A stretch of DNA of 64,000 nt from UBA2210 sp036825195 (GCA_036825195.1 DAISYQ010000002.1:1-64000); one strand, 5' to 3'. Positions 43,639 to 53,855 are shown, numbered from the stretch's first letter. The notes: generated by a model not told the origin, from the sequence alone. Numbers and translations are program-made.

Positions 43639-44412
43639 TTAATTGTTGGTGTTAAACTCCACCCGTCGGTTCAGGGCCCGATCCTCTTTATTGTCGTTCG
43701 ATGCGACCGGCATACTCTCGCCGTAAGCCTTCACGGCAATCCTTTCCGGAGAAACGGAGGAGTGTTCCACGATATATTCCTTGACGACATTCGCCCGTTT
43801 CAGTGAGAGGGCATCATTATATTCTTCCGTACCAGTGCTGTCCGCGTGACCCGATAATACAATGGAGAGCCCGGGTTCGTTTGTCAGTGCAGTTCCCACG
43901 TCCTTCAGGAGCTTACGGTAGGATGGCTGTATGTCCGCCCTGTCGTGGTCGAAGTAGATGATGGCCTGCATAGTTGAAGATATATCTGATTCGGTGCTTG
44001 TTGCCTTGGTTTTGGCAAGCCAATCGCGTGCGCCCGCATGCCCCAGGGCGGCGGCGGTTTGCATGTCCTTCAATCCCTGTTCATTGTTGATCATGTAATA
44101 ATTAACGGAGCCCCGCTGAAAATAGGCTTCGGCATTACCGGGCGCAAGCTGTATCGCTTTTGAGAGATCGCTGAGAGACTCCGAACAGTTGGTCTTTCTT
44201 TCCGCGAAGAGGGCCATTCCTCTTTTCAGATAGGCATCGGCGCTGTTGGGGTCGTATTCGATTGCCTTCGTGTATGCCTCCACTGCCTCCGCGTGGATTT
44301 CCTGCTCTTCCAGTATGTCTCCCTTCTCGATCCATGTTGCCGCATCCTGCGCGCAGACCGGCTGCCATGATAAGAAAGAAGCGAGTATAACGGCGAGATA
44401 TATCTTTTTCAT
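43639..44412 (-). CDS. TPR-OmpA family outer-membrane protein
   Basis: A 257-residue exported protein. The signal peptide is IYLAVILASFLSWQPVCA. TPR repeats at residues about 25-130 (AVEAYTKAIEYDPNSADAYL, LSKAIQLAPGNAEAYFQRGS) are followed by an OmpA-C peptidoglycan-binding domain (IIYFDHDRADIQPSYRKLL, LSGHADSTGTEEYNDALSLK, IAVKAYGESMPVASNDNKE, NRRVEF). It probably links the outer membrane to peptidoglycan and binds partners through the TPR part. A GAGGTGAACC ribosome site precedes the ATG. Confidence 0.87.
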   Translation of the reverse strand: MKKIYLAVILASFLSWQPVCAQDAATWIEKGDILEEQEIHAEAVEAYTKAIEYDPNSADAYLKRGMALFAERKTNCSESLSDLSKAIQLAPGNAEAYFQRGSVNYYMINNEQGLKDMQTAAALGHAGARDWLAKTKATSTESDISSTMQAIIYFDHDRADIQPSYRKLLKDVGTALTNEPGLSIVLSGHADSTGTEEYNDALSLKRANVVKEYIVEHSSVSPERIAVKAYGESMPVASNDNKEDRALNRRVEFNTNN

Positions 44413-44488
44413 GGTTCACCTCGGCGACTGTTATTTTCCGTGAAGATATCACACGGATGTGAATTGGGCAAGGGGTTTGCCGCCATGC

Positions 44489-45535
44489 CTACACGTGACG
44501 AGCGAGATCGTGTTTGCGGCCGCTTAATTGTCCGCACGCAGCCGATATATCGGTTCCCTTACTGGTACGGATCATGGCTGTATAGTGGTGCTGTATCAGT
44601 ATGTCCTGGAATTTTCTCAAATTTTTGTCTGAAGGGCTCTTGAATTCAGATCCCGGAAATTCGTTGAATGATATGAGATTGAATTTACAATGCACCCCCT
44701 TCATAAGTGATGCGAGCATCTTCGCGTCTTCTTCTGAATCATTGACGCCGTCTATCAGGATGTATTCGAAGGTGATCATCCTCCTCCTCGGCATGGGATA
44801 GGTCCGGCATGCATCTATCAGTTCTTTGAGGGGATACTTCTTGTTCACCGGCATCAGATATGTCCTCTTTGCGTCATTCGGGGCGTTCAGTGATACCGCA
44901 AGGTTGACGGAGATATCCTTGCCCAGTCTGTGTATCATCGGTATTATTCCACAGGTAGAAACGGTTATCCTCCTCTTTGAGAAACAGGGTCCCGTATCGG
45001 AGGTGATGATTCGGATTGCCTTCAGGGTGTTTTCATAATTGGCAAGCGGTTCCCCCATCCCCATCATGACGATGTTCTTGATGTCCCTTCCTTCGGGTGT
45101 ATTGAAACGGAGGGCTGTTATCTGTCCGACTATCTCCGAGGGAGAGAGGTTTCTTTTCAGACCGTACCTGCCGGTAAGGCAGAATCTGCAGCCCATTGAG
45201 CATCCGGCCTGTGTGGACACACACTGAGTCCAGTGACTCTTTTCCCATATGAGCACACTCTCTATAAGGGTTCCGTCTTCCAGCCTGAAAAGTGCTTTCT
45301 TGGTGCCGTCTTTTGATTCCTCGATTTCCTCTATTACGGGGACTGTTATGCGGGCCATCTCTTTGATTTCTTCTCGGAAGGCCTTTGAGAGGTTGGTCAT
45401 TTCATCAAAGGACGAGACACCGGACTGGTGTATCCATTTCATGATCTGGCGCGCCCGGTATTTCTCTTTTCCAAGGTGGGAAATAAAGCTCTCGATCTCT
45501 TCGAAAGACATGTCGTTCAGGTCGGGTTTATCCAT
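44489..45535 (-). CDS. rlmN: 23S rRNA (adenine-2503-C2)-methyltransferase RlmN
   Basis: A 348-residue radical-SAM enzyme that methylates C2 of A2503 in 23S rRNA (and A37 in some tRNAs). The iron-sulfur motif is QAGCSMGCRFCLTG, preceded by SVLIWEKSHWTQCVSTQ with the methyl-accepting Cys region, and the essential C-terminal cysteine is in GTDISAACGQL. VMMGMGEPLANYENTLKAI and AVSLNAPNDAKRTYLMPVNK are family motifs. The length is normal. It is divergent from mutS. Confidence 0.93.
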   Translation of the reverse strand: MDKPDLNDMSFEEIESFISHLGKEKYRARQIMKWIHQSGVSSFDEMTNLSKAFREEIKEMARITVPVIEEIEESKDGTKKALFRLEDGTLIESVLIWEKSHWTQCVSTQAGCSMGCRFCLTGRYGLKRNLSPSEIVGQITALRFNTPEGRDIKNIVMMGMGEPLANYENTLKAIRIITSDTGPCFSKRRITVSTCGIIPMIHRLGKDISVNLAVSLNAPNDAKRTYLMPVNKKYPLKELIDACRTYPMPRRRMITFEYILIDGVNDSEEDAKMLASLMKGVHCKFNLISFNEFPGSEFKSPSDKNLRKFQDILIQHHYTAMIRTSKGTDISAACGQLSGRKHDLARHV

Positions 45536-45762
45536 GGTGTTTCTTTATGCGGCCTTTTGTACCGGTATATCTATGAACTGCCTGGTGTCGGCAGTTGCAA
45601 TATCCGTAAAAATAGTTGATAAAAATAACAAAATACATGATATCACTAAGAGCGAAAACTCGCAAGGATTACTCGGAATTCCTCAAGCCGTGTTGCTAAA
45701 AAAAGATTTTTTGTGATAGTAGAATGAGCGGGATCGTGTGGATGGTTAGAAAGGAGTGGCGG

Positions 45763-48375
45763 GTGAATAATCTTACACCGGCGATGAGGCAGTACCTTGA
45801 AATAAAAGAGCTGCACAGCGACTGTATCATATTTTTCAGGATGGGTGATTTCTACGAGATGTTCTTCGAGGATGCCGTAGTTGCCTCCAAAGTCCTCGAG
45901 ATTACTCTGACATCCAGAAATAAGGGCAAGGAAGATGCCATTCCGCTCTGTGGTGTGCCCTGGCACGCGGCATCCGGCTATATATCAAAGCTCATAGAGA
46001 ATGGATATAAGGTTGCCGTCTGTGAACAGATGGAGGATCCGAAAGATGCAAAGGGAGTAGTAAAGAGAGAGGTCGTGCGCATCGTAACGCCGGGACTGGT
46101 TGTCGATTCCGAAAATCTCTCGGCGAAGGAGAATAACTTTCTGGCGGGTATTTCGGTATTGAAGGATTCCTTCGGGCTTGCTCTCGTGGACATTTCGACC
46201 GGCGAATTTCGGGTTACGCAGACCGACGATCTAGAGGCGTTCCTCGATGAGATGGCAGGGCTTGATCTCAGAGAAGTAATCGTATCCGAAGCATTGAAAG
46301 AGAGCGGTCTTCTGGAGGCTTTTGTACGGCGGTCAGGCGACTGCAGTATCAGCTTCCTCCCATCCGATTATTTCTTTCCGGACGGGGCCTCGGACCTGAT
46401 CGACGAGTTTTTTCATGAGAAGGGAGATGTTGATTTTAAAAGGCATCCGGCGATGACCGGCGCAGCGGGGGCGGTCTTGCGGTATGTGAAGGAAACCCAG
46501 AAAGACAGACTGAATCATATCAATGACGTAGTATGGTACGACATCCATACTTATCTGATTATGGATGACACGGCAAAGAGAAATCTTGAACTATTTGCCA
46601 CCATCCAGGGAGGAAAAAAGCGGGGATCTCTATTCCATGTCCTCGACGAGACAACTACCGCCATGGGGGGGAGGAAGCTACGCCGATGGCTCAATTATCC
46701 CCTTGTGGATCCGGAAAAAATCAGGATGAGACTCGCCGCCGTTTCCGAGATTAAAGACGATCATCTGCTGAGAGAAAATCTTCGAACGTCTCTCGCCGGT
46801 ATCTACGATCTTGAACGGCTCGGCAGCCGGGTTTCCATGGGTGTTGCGAACGGGAAAGACCTGCTTGCCCTTGGGAGATCTCTCAGACTGATACCAGCCA
46901 TAAAGGCCGCCATCTCGCAACTGGAATCCGCTCTCATATCCGTCATCCATGCCGAACTCGACGATATGCAGGATATGGCGGATCTGATAGATGATGCGAT
47001 AGTGGACGATCCACCGGTAACCATTCGCGACGGGTATGTAATCAAGAAGGGATATGACGACGAGCTGGACAAGATCATATCACTGTGCACGGACGGTAAG
47101 AAATGGATCGCCGCCATGGAGGACAGGGAGCGGAAGAGAACGGGCATTAACAGTCTCAAAGTGGGTTTCAACTCTGTGTTCGGGTATTACATAGAGGTGA
47201 CCAGGGCGAACAGCGATATCGTCCCCGATGACTACATCAGGAAGCAGACGCTGGTCAATGCGGAACGGTATATCAATCAGGAACTGAAGGAATATGAATC
47301 TCTCGTTCTCGGGGCGGAGGAACGCAGGAAGAAGAGGGAATACGACCTGTTCGTGGAGATCAGAGATACGATTGCACGGGAGATAACGAGGATACAGCGG
47401 ACGGCCTCGCGTCTTGCCGATCTTGATGCCATAACCTCTTTGTCAGAAGTGGCGGAGAGGTACAACTACTGCTGCCCGCGCGTAACCGATGACGATCTGA
47501 TACACATACAAGGGGGGAGGCATCCCGTCGTAGAGCGAATGAATCCGGATGGCGGATTTGTGCCTAATGACACACTTCTGGACCGCAACGGCAACCGTTT
47601 TCTCATTATCACGGGACCCAACATGGCGGGCAAATCAACCTATATACGTCAGACGGCGGTACTGGTTCTCATGGCGCAAATGGGGAGCTTTGTCCCGGCC
47701 GATAAGGCGGAAATCGGTGTTGCAGACCGGATCTTTACGAGGGTCGGAGCCGGTGACAGTCTGTCAGGGGGACAGAGTACCTTTATGGTAGAGATGACGG
47801 AGGTCGCCGGTATTCTGAAGAACGCCTCTCCACGAAGTCTGATTCTTTTGGATGAAGTGGGAAGAGGCACGAGCACATTTGACGGTCTCAGCATAGCCTG
47901 GGCAGTAGCGGAGTATATACATGATCCGGAAAAACTCGGAGCCCGAACACTCTTTGCGACGCACTACCACGAGCTGACTGATCTTGCGAGAACCATGGAC
48001 GGGGTCAAGAATCTGAGCATCGCGGTCAAGGAATGGGGCGACAGGGTTATCTTCCTGCGCACCATTATTGAAGGAGGGACTAACCGGAGTTACGGTATAG
48101 AGGTTGCCCGTCTCGCCGGAGTCCATGACGATGTCGTATCGAGGGCCAGAGAGGTGTTGAAAAATCTGGAACATGGTGAACTGGATGAGATCGGTATGCC
48201 GAAGATCGCCCGGGGGAAGTCCGCACGGAAGGGTGGCACTATGGGACAGTTGAATCTCTTTGCCGAAAAAGAGGATCTCCTGATTGCCGAATTGAATGCA
48301 TTTGACGTGTCGAACATGACACCCATGGAAGCGCTTTTAAAAATCAGTGAGTGGCAGAAGATGGTAAAGGATTGA
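45763..48375 (+). CDS. mutS: DNA mismatch repair protein MutS
   Basis: An 870-residue mismatch-recognition ATPase. NLTPAMRQYLEIKELHSDC leads into the mismatch-binding FFRMGDFYEMFFEDA, whose Phe and Glu contact the mispair. The ATPase has Walker A GPNMAGKSTYIRQ, Walker B ILLDEVGRGTSTFDG and the ATHYHELTDL switch. I start at a GTG (45763), where AAGGAG lies six bases upstream, just before the conserved NNLTPAMRQY; the open frame runs 13 codons further to an ATG. It is convergent with the GspE-like gene. MutL is not in the window. Confidence 0.93.
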   Translation: MNNLTPAMRQYLEIKELHSDCIIFFRMGDFYEMFFEDAVVASKVLEITLTSRNKGKEDAIPLCGVPWHAASGYISKLIENGYKVAVCEQMEDPKDAKGVVKREVVRIVTPGLVVDSENLSAKENNFLAGISVLKDSFGLALVDISTGEFRVTQTDDLEAFLDEMAGLDLREVIVSEALKESGLLEAFVRRSGDCSISFLPSDYFFPDGASDLIDEFFHEKGDVDFKRHPAMTGAAGAVLRYVKETQKDRLNHINDVVWYDIHTYLIMDDTAKRNLELFATIQGGKKRGSLFHVLDETTTAMGGRKLRRWLNYPLVDPEKIRMRLAAVSEIKDDHLLRENLRTSLAGIYDLERLGSRVSMGVANGKDLLALGRSLRLIPAIKAAISQLESALISVIHAELDDMQDMADLIDDAIVDDPPVTIRDGYVIKKGYDDELDKIISLCTDGKKWIAAMEDRERKRTGINSLKVGFNSVFGYYIEVTRANSDIVPDDYIRKQTLVNAERYINQELKEYESLVLGAEERRKKREYDLFVEIRDTIAREITRIQRTASRLADLDAITSLSEVAERYNYCCPRVTDDDLIHIQGGRHPVVERMNPDGGFVPNDTLLDRNGNRFLIITGPNMAGKSTYIRQTAVLVLMAQMGSFVPADKAEIGVADRIFTRVGAGDSLSGGQSTFMVEMTEVAGILKNASPRSLILLDEVGRGTSTFDGLSIAWAVAEYIHDPEKLGARTLFATHYHELTDLARTMDGVKNLSIAVKEWGDRVIFLRTIIEGGTNRSYGIEVARLAGVHDDVVSRAREVLKNLEHGELDEIGMPKIARGKSARKGGTMGQLNLFAEKEDLLIAELNAFDVSNMTPMEALLKISEWQKMVKD

Positions 48376-48417
48376 ATGGGTTCCGGGATATGCGGATAAG
48401 TTCTTGCTCGTTCGGCA

Positions 48418-50730
48418 TTACTTGATACACACCCTGCGCACCTGGCTGAAATCCGTATGACCCGCAATGACCTTTTGTATTCCATCCTGCAGCAGTGTTG
48501 ACATGCCCTGGGAAATCGCCATATCCCGTATCATCTCGACATTTTCATGCTTCTGTATGAGCCGCTTGATTTCGTCCGTCGCAACAAGGAGTTCGTGCAC
48601 CCCCATCCTTCCCTTATAGCCTGTGTTGCTGCATGTGGCGCAGCCTTTGGCGCGCCACAGTTTGAAATCACCGCTGTATGGTATATTCAATTCGGCAAAC
48701 AGCTCTTCCCCGTAGTTTGCCACCAGTTCATCGTATTCATTTCTTGTGGGATGGTACTCCTCCTTGCATTTCTTGCATAGTGTTCGTACCAGTCTCTGTG
48801 CCAGTATCCCCAGAAGAGAATCGGCGAAATTGAGCGGATCGATTCCCATGTCGAGTAATCGTACGATCGTTTCGGGGGCACTGTTTGTATGAAGCGTACT
48901 GAAGACCAGATGTCCGGTGAGCGATGCTTCTACGCCGGTCTTGGCGGTTTCGTAATCCCTCATCTCTCCCACCATGATGACATCAGGATCGGCCCTGAGA
49001 AAGGCACGCATGGCATGGGCAAAGTCGAAGCCGATCTTTGGATTGATCTGAACTTGTCTGAGACCTAACTGGGTGATCTCTACGGGATCTTCCGCTGTCC
49101 AGATCTTGGTTTCAGGCTTGTTTATGTGATGGAGCGCGGAATGGAGGGTCGTTGTTTTTCCGGACCCTGTAGGGCCGACGGCGAGGATCATGCCATAGGG
49201 TTTTGCAAGCAGTTCGATCAGATTTTTGTAGGTGCGGGGTGACAGGGCCATATCCTCAAGACGCATTATTTCTCCGCTGGCCAGGATACGCATGACTACA
49301 TCTTCAACTCCCCCCTGTGTGGGGACGGTAGCCACACGCAGTTCCACTTCACTTCCCCGTGAACGTCTGAATTTAATCTTCCCGTCCTGCGGTATTCTCC
49401 GCTCTGTGATGTCAAGGTTCGACATAATCTTGATTCTTGAAACCAGGGCCGCTCTGTAGTTGAAGGGAACAGTCTGATATGTCGCCAGATCTCCGTCTAC
49501 CCTGTACCGTACCTCAACATTCTTTTTTCCGATATTTGGTTCAATATGAATATCAGAGGCGTTGCGAATGTAAGCATCGTTGATTATCCGGTTGACCAGT
49601 TGCATGATGACACTGTCGGATTCGGTTATTTCGGTTTCTTCCTCTTCGAATGCATCATCGGTGTCGAGTTTTTCGATAATATCGGCGATCGAATCGGTGG
49701 TGTCGCCTGTCTGGTAGAAGTGATTAATGAATTTCAGTATATCGTCATACAGGGCGACATCGTATTCCACCGCCCGTGTCCTCAATAGATTCTCGATCAT
49801 ATCCTGTTTCAGGACGTTATTTGGATCATCTATGATGACTCTGACCTTGCCGTCTCGTTTCTCCAGAGGTACCCACATCTCTCGACGGAGGTATTCTTCC
49901 TTCAGGTTTTTCAAAAGATCGAAAGGTATCGGATGCTTGCTGTTGAAACGAACGAAATTACAGTTATAGAATTCCTCGAGCGATTTACCCATATCGTCTT
50001 TCGAGATCTTGAATTTCCTCATCAGGTAGTCTTCGACCATCTCCCGGTTCTTTTTTGCAGCCCTCCCTGCTTGTTCAAGATCTTCTTCTGTGATCAAGCC
50101 ATGGGTCAGCAGGTAATTGAACTTGGATGTTCTCTTCCGGCTGATCCTTTCCTGATTGTAAAAAGCGGTTCCAAGGACATTGGCCATTTCCTTGAGGAAA
50201 TCTTGATCCTCTCCGGTAAATCTTTTTCCATCCTTTCTGTTCAGTATCTGTACAACGCCCATCAGTACGTCATCATGAAGAATCGGTACCGCTAAGACAT
50301 GTACGGTTCTGAAACCCGATTTTTTGTCCCAACTGGAATCAAAATGAAGCTCGGGAGATATATCGTGTAGTTCCTTGCTGTCATAGGCGTTGGCTATATT
50401 CGCAATTTCTCTGTTATTAGCTACGTATCCCGCTATGCTTTTGTTGTCGATAGGCAGCCTGATTTCCTTCAATTCCGAACCTGCCAGGAACATCGCGTAT
50501 ATTTCATTTTTTGTCCTGTCTGCCACATAGATTGTCATAGAATGGGCATTGAAGAGGCTGAGGATGTCATCCCTCAAATTGACAAGAATATGTCTCAGAT
50601 TGAGGGCGGCATGGATACGATTGGTTATATCCTGCAATGCTTTACTGAGATTGAGTTTCTCTTCAAGCTCTGTTATCTGGGCCGTTGCCGTTTTGTTGCC
50701 CTGATTTACCTTTGATTGAAAGATGCTCAT
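48418..50730 (-). CDS. GAF-domain type II/IV pilus-secretion ATPase (PilB/GspE-like)
   Basis: A 770-residue secretion ATPase. Residues about 25-195 are a GAF domain (SMTIYVADRTKNEIYAMFLA, VLAVPILHDDVLMGVVQIL). An MshEN-type N-terminal domain follows to about 330, then the ATPase: RIPQDGKIKFR, Walker A VGPTGSGKTTTLHSAL near 520, AEDPVEI, RADPDVIMVGEMRDYETA, and a zinc site CKKC...CATC. No other pilus or type II secretion gene is near, so its machine must be encoded elsewhere. The GAF front suggests that ligand or second messenger controls assembly. It is divergent from the cyclase gene. Confidence 0.87.
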   Translation of the reverse strand: MSIFQSKVNQGNKTATAQITELEEKLNLSKALQDITNRIHAALNLRHILVNLRDDILSLFNAHSMTIYVADRTKNEIYAMFLAGSELKEIRLPIDNKSIAGYVANNREIANIANAYDSKELHDISPELHFDSSWDKKSGFRTVHVLAVPILHDDVLMGVVQILNRKDGKRFTGEDQDFLKEMANVLGTAFYNQERISRKRTSKFNYLLTHGLITEEDLEQAGRAAKKNREMVEDYLMRKFKISKDDMGKSLEEFYNCNFVRFNSKHPIPFDLLKNLKEEYLRREMWVPLEKRDGKVRVIIDDPNNVLKQDMIENLLRTRAVEYDVALYDDILKFINHFYQTGDTTDSIADIIEKLDTDDAFEEEETEITESDSVIMQLVNRIINDAYIRNASDIHIEPNIGKKNVEVRYRVDGDLATYQTVPFNYRAALVSRIKIMSNLDITERRIPQDGKIKFRRSRGSEVELRVATVPTQGGVEDVVMRILASGEIMRLEDMALSPRTYKNLIELLAKPYGMILAVGPTGSGKTTTLHSALHHINKPETKIWTAEDPVEITQLGLRQVQINPKIGFDFAHAMRAFLRADPDVIMVGEMRDYETAKTGVEASLTGHLVFSTLHTNSAPETIVRLLDMGIDPLNFADSLLGILAQRLVRTLCKKCKEEYHPTRNEYDELVANYGEELFAELNIPYSGDFKLWRAKGCATCSNTGYKGRMGVHELLVATDEIKRLIQKHENVEMIRDMAISQGMSTLLQDGIQKVIAGHTDFSQVRRVCIK

Positions 50731-51188
50731 ATGTTCTGCTTTTTGTTTCTGTGATCGTCAAAATTGCATTGAATAGCTTATGCATCACCATTAAAATATT
50801 CTTTGACAGTCAAAGAATTATCCCAATTTTGCAGTAAAGAGTGTTAAAGATAAAACATTTTTTAAAGAATTTCAATACGCAACCATCCGTCCACGATCTA
50901 TTTTATGCTTGACAAATCCTTCCAGTACAACTACCAGCAGATATATACTGAAATAGAGGGCACATAAAATCATATGTGGCTCTTGCCGATCGGAGCATTA
51001 CCTCTTCTTCGCGGTGAGGATCTCCGCATGGAATCGTTATGGCGTTGCAGATTTCTGGTGGAGGCAATAATGACCCTGTTTCAGCTATTTGTTGTATTGC
51101 ATGAACATATCTTTTCATGTAGGCTTATTATGACTGATGACGTGTTGGATATCGTATGCGAGCAAATATTCCCTGAGAGGCTGTAGAG
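50731..51188. other. 458-base divergent regulatory region with a 21-base palindrome
   Basis: This gap lies between the GAF-ATPase gene (minus) and the adenylate cyclase gene (plus). It holds the palindrome at 50798-50818 (separate entry) and an A+T-rich stretch. TTGACA occurs on the plus strand inside the palindrome and again near 50910, but neither has a clear -10 box at the right distance. A frame at 50974-51186 ends just before the cyclase but has no ribosome site; I do not call it a gene. Confidence 0.45.
50798..50818. promoter_or_regulatory. perfect 21-base palindrome, candidate operator
   Basis: ATTCTTTGAC-A-GTCAAAGAAT: two perfect 10-base arms around one central base. It lies 68 bases upstream of the GAF-ATPase start and about 370 bases upstream of the cyclase start. 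This is a likely dimeric regulator site. The arm core TTTGAC does not match the usual CRP, FNR or LexA half-sites with their known spacings. Confidence 0.6.
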
Positions 51189-53822
51189 ATGAAGTTAACA
51201 GACTATGCTCAAAAATTATTATCGGGAGACAGAGGGCTGTATAAATGGATGAACATTATTTTTGCTCTTTTCTTCCTGATCCCTGTGGGCGGATTTATCT
51301 TTTTCGGTTTCAAATATGACATTTTAGCGGATAAGTATGTTCCTCTCTTTTTTATCATTTTCCTTCTTTTTTCCCTGCTGGGCTTCACGATACTCCGCAG
51401 GATATTTGACAGGATAGCGTCGATATCCAAAGATGTCTCGGAGAGAGTTGCCGCGGAATTCTTTCTTGATCAACCGAAGAAGGGTGCTAATGAAATCAAC
51501 AATATCGTTGAAACCTTCAGCACTCTGGAGAATCAATTTGGAGCGACATTCGGGCAGCTCCAGCAAAAGGTCTCGGAGATATCGGTAATAAAAGAGCTTT
51601 CAGATCTCTGTTATGTGACCTTTGACCCCGAAGAAATCCTGTACGTCACCTTGGAGCGGGCCCTTAAACTGGCAAATGCGGATATCGGCTCCGTCTTGAT
51701 CCTGGAGCGTCCTCATCGAAAGACCTTTGTCGTGAAGGCCACCATAGGTCTTGGGGAACGCGTCAAACTGGGTGACAGGATAGATTTTGCTGACAGTGTT
51801 GCAAAGTATGCGGTTATCAACAAATCGCCCCTTATCGTTGAGGATATTGAGTCAGACAGCCGTTTCGGCAGGCAAAACCGTCTGCAGTACGGGACAAAAT
51901 CCTTTGTGTGTATGCCGTTTAAGACTATCAGGGATGTCGTCGGAGTGCTTACGATTTCCAGAAAAGACAATCCAGCTCCTTTCACCAGTGAAGACGTGGA
52001 AATCTTGGGACCTCTTCTGGGTAACGCATCATTCACCTATGAAAATCTTCGTCTCCTGCACGAGAAAAAAGAGAGTGCGGCCCACCTGGCATCCATGGAG
52101 AAGGTCGTCCAGGTTATTAATTCCAGCCTTAAGGGTGGGGAATTGTTACGCGTCATCCTGGATGAGATACAGTCGGTGTCTTCCTTTGACCTTGCGATTA
52201 TCCTGCTGAAGGATGACACCAGGCCTAATAATATTCGAGTCCTTGATTTTATATCCGCCAGTCCCGTATCTCTGTCAAAGGGTGCCTATTACCCATATAA
52301 AGGATCAACGTTTGAAAAGGTCTTGAGGCAGGGTGTTACGCTCATTGTGGAGGACACCTCGTCACTCGTGCATGAGAGCGAGAAGGAATTCTTTGCCGGG
52401 CGCAAAACCGGTGCGCTCTTTCCTTTGAAGATGGATGCGGGCGTCGCCGGTGTTCTGGTATTGTGTACAGATGGTGGACCCGATTCTTTTTATATCCAGC
52501 AGGAACTGATAGAGAGGATGGCGGATGCCCTCTCTCTTGCCATAGAGAGAAACAGGCTCAGTAATTATGTCATCAAACGTGAACAGGAACTGGACACTTT
52601 GAAACAGATCGGAAGCGCCCTCGCATCGTCCACATTTGATATTAGTAAGGTTCTCGGGTACACCATGGACATGATCAGTGCTGTCATGAGTGTGGAAGCC
52701 GGATCTCTGCTCCTCATGCGTGATAACGGGCTTGAATTCACTGTCTCGCTGAATATTGATATAGAAAACCTGAAAGATTTCAGGATAAAAATAGGCCAGG
52801 GGGTCGCCGGTTATGTGGCGGCCCGGGGTGATGCGGTGATAGTAAATGATGTGCGCAAATCCTCACTCTTTTATCCCGATGTGGATAAGGTTACCGGTTT
52901 CCATACGAAGGCCGTTTTGTGTGTTCCCATGATATCGCAGGGTAAGGTTGTGGGGGTTATCGAGGTGCTCAACAAGATGGACGGTGATTTCGATGCCAGC
53001 GACAAACAATTGCTGCAATCGATTGCATCGTCGGTCAGTGTAGCCATAGAAAATGCCAATCTCTACAATGAGACCCTGTCCATGGCAGAGAGCGAACGGG
53101 AGATACGGAATATCTTCCAGAAATTTGTTCCAAAAGAGGTGGTGGACAGGATTATCCACGGTGCCGAAACGGACCAGCTCGTTGTCGAGGAATTCAGGAT
53201 GCTCACGCTTATCAATATAGATATCAGAGGATTCTCCCTTCTTGCCCAGAAGCTCGGGCCGCAGAAGACGGTCCTTATGCTCAACCGGTTCTTCTCCGTT
53301 ATGGGAGATATTGTGTTTAAACACCACGGTATTGTCGATAAATATCTCGGTGACGGTTTTCTGGCGGTCTTCGGTGCACCGGTTTCAAGTATGCAGGATG
53401 CCGATAACGCTGTTGCGGCGGCGCTTGAGATGAAGGAGTCCATCTCTGAAGTGAACGACTACTGGCTGAAAGAGACGGGCGATTCGGTGACCGTCGGCAT
53501 CAGTGTCCACACCGGAGAGGTTGTTGTGGGAAATATCGGTTTTGATAAAAAAATGGACTATACCGTTATCGGTGATTCGGTCAACACGGTATTCAAACTG
53601 CAGGAACTCACGAAGGCGTATCCCAACAGCGTTCTCATCAGTGACAGAACCCTGCATGCGGTCAGGGCCCATCTGAATGTGGGGGAAGTGGATGTCAGTG
53701 ATCCCGCAATAGGAGCCATCAAGGTTTATGAGCTGACGGGTGTTAATGCAAGTGGCCGTATCGTACCCGAGAAGGAGATCATACCAAAAGCGGGGGGCAA
53801 GAGAAAGGAACAGGTCAAATAA
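51189..53822 (+). CDS. membrane adenylate cyclase (class III) with three GAF domains
   Basis: An 877-residue signalling protein. Two membrane helices (about 20-40 and 52-72) are followed by a linker and three GAF domains (about 130-285, 305-450, 470-625). A class III cyclase domain runs from about 672 to 855. Metal aspartates are in INIDIRGFSLLAQKL and KYLGDGFLAVFGAP. The substrate pair Lys and Asp is in KKMDYTVIGDSVNTVFKL, which fits ATP. The transition-state Arg after VNT is Lys here. It makes cAMP if active. GAGAGGCTGTAGAG precedes the ATG. Confidence 0.88.
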   Translation: MKLTDYAQKLLSGDRGLYKWMNIIFALFFLIPVGGFIFFGFKYDILADKYVPLFFIIFLLFSLLGFTILRRIFDRIASISKDVSERVAAEFFLDQPKKGANEINNIVETFSTLENQFGATFGQLQQKVSEISVIKELSDLCYVTFDPEEILYVTLERALKLANADIGSVLILERPHRKTFVVKATIGLGERVKLGDRIDFADSVAKYAVINKSPLIVEDIESDSRFGRQNRLQYGTKSFVCMPFKTIRDVVGVLTISRKDNPAPFTSEDVEILGPLLGNASFTYENLRLLHEKKESAAHLASMEKVVQVINSSLKGGELLRVILDEIQSVSSFDLAIILLKDDTRPNNIRVLDFISASPVSLSKGAYYPYKGSTFEKVLRQGVTLIVEDTSSLVHESEKEFFAGRKTGALFPLKMDAGVAGVLVLCTDGGPDSFYIQQELIERMADALSLAIERNRLSNYVIKREQELDTLKQIGSALASSTFDISKVLGYTMDMISAVMSVEAGSLLLMRDNGLEFTVSLNIDIENLKDFRIKIGQGVAGYVAARGDAVIVNDVRKSSLFYPDVDKVTGFHTKAVLCVPMISQGKVVGVIEVLNKMDGDFDASDKQLLQSIASSVSVAIENANLYNETLSMAESEREIRNIFQKFVPKEVVDRIIHGAETDQLVVEEFRMLTLINIDIRGFSLLAQKLGPQKTVLMLNRFFSVMGDIVFKHHGIVDKYLGDGFLAVFGAPVSSMQDADNAVAAALEMKESISEVNDYWLKETGDSVTVGISVHTGEVVVGNIGFDKKMDYTVIGDSVNTVFKLQELTKAYPNSVLISDRTLHAVRAHLNVGEVDVSDPAIGAIKVYELTGVNASGRIVPEKEIIPKAGGKRKEQVK

Positions 53823-53855
53823 TATCGATATGCCCGATAGCTTGAGCAGGTTTAG

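Noticed and set aside
50974..51186. A 70-codon frame ending just before the cyclase start
   Set aside because: It overlaps the likely regulatory region and has no ribosome site; the closeness to the cyclase ATG seems to be chance.
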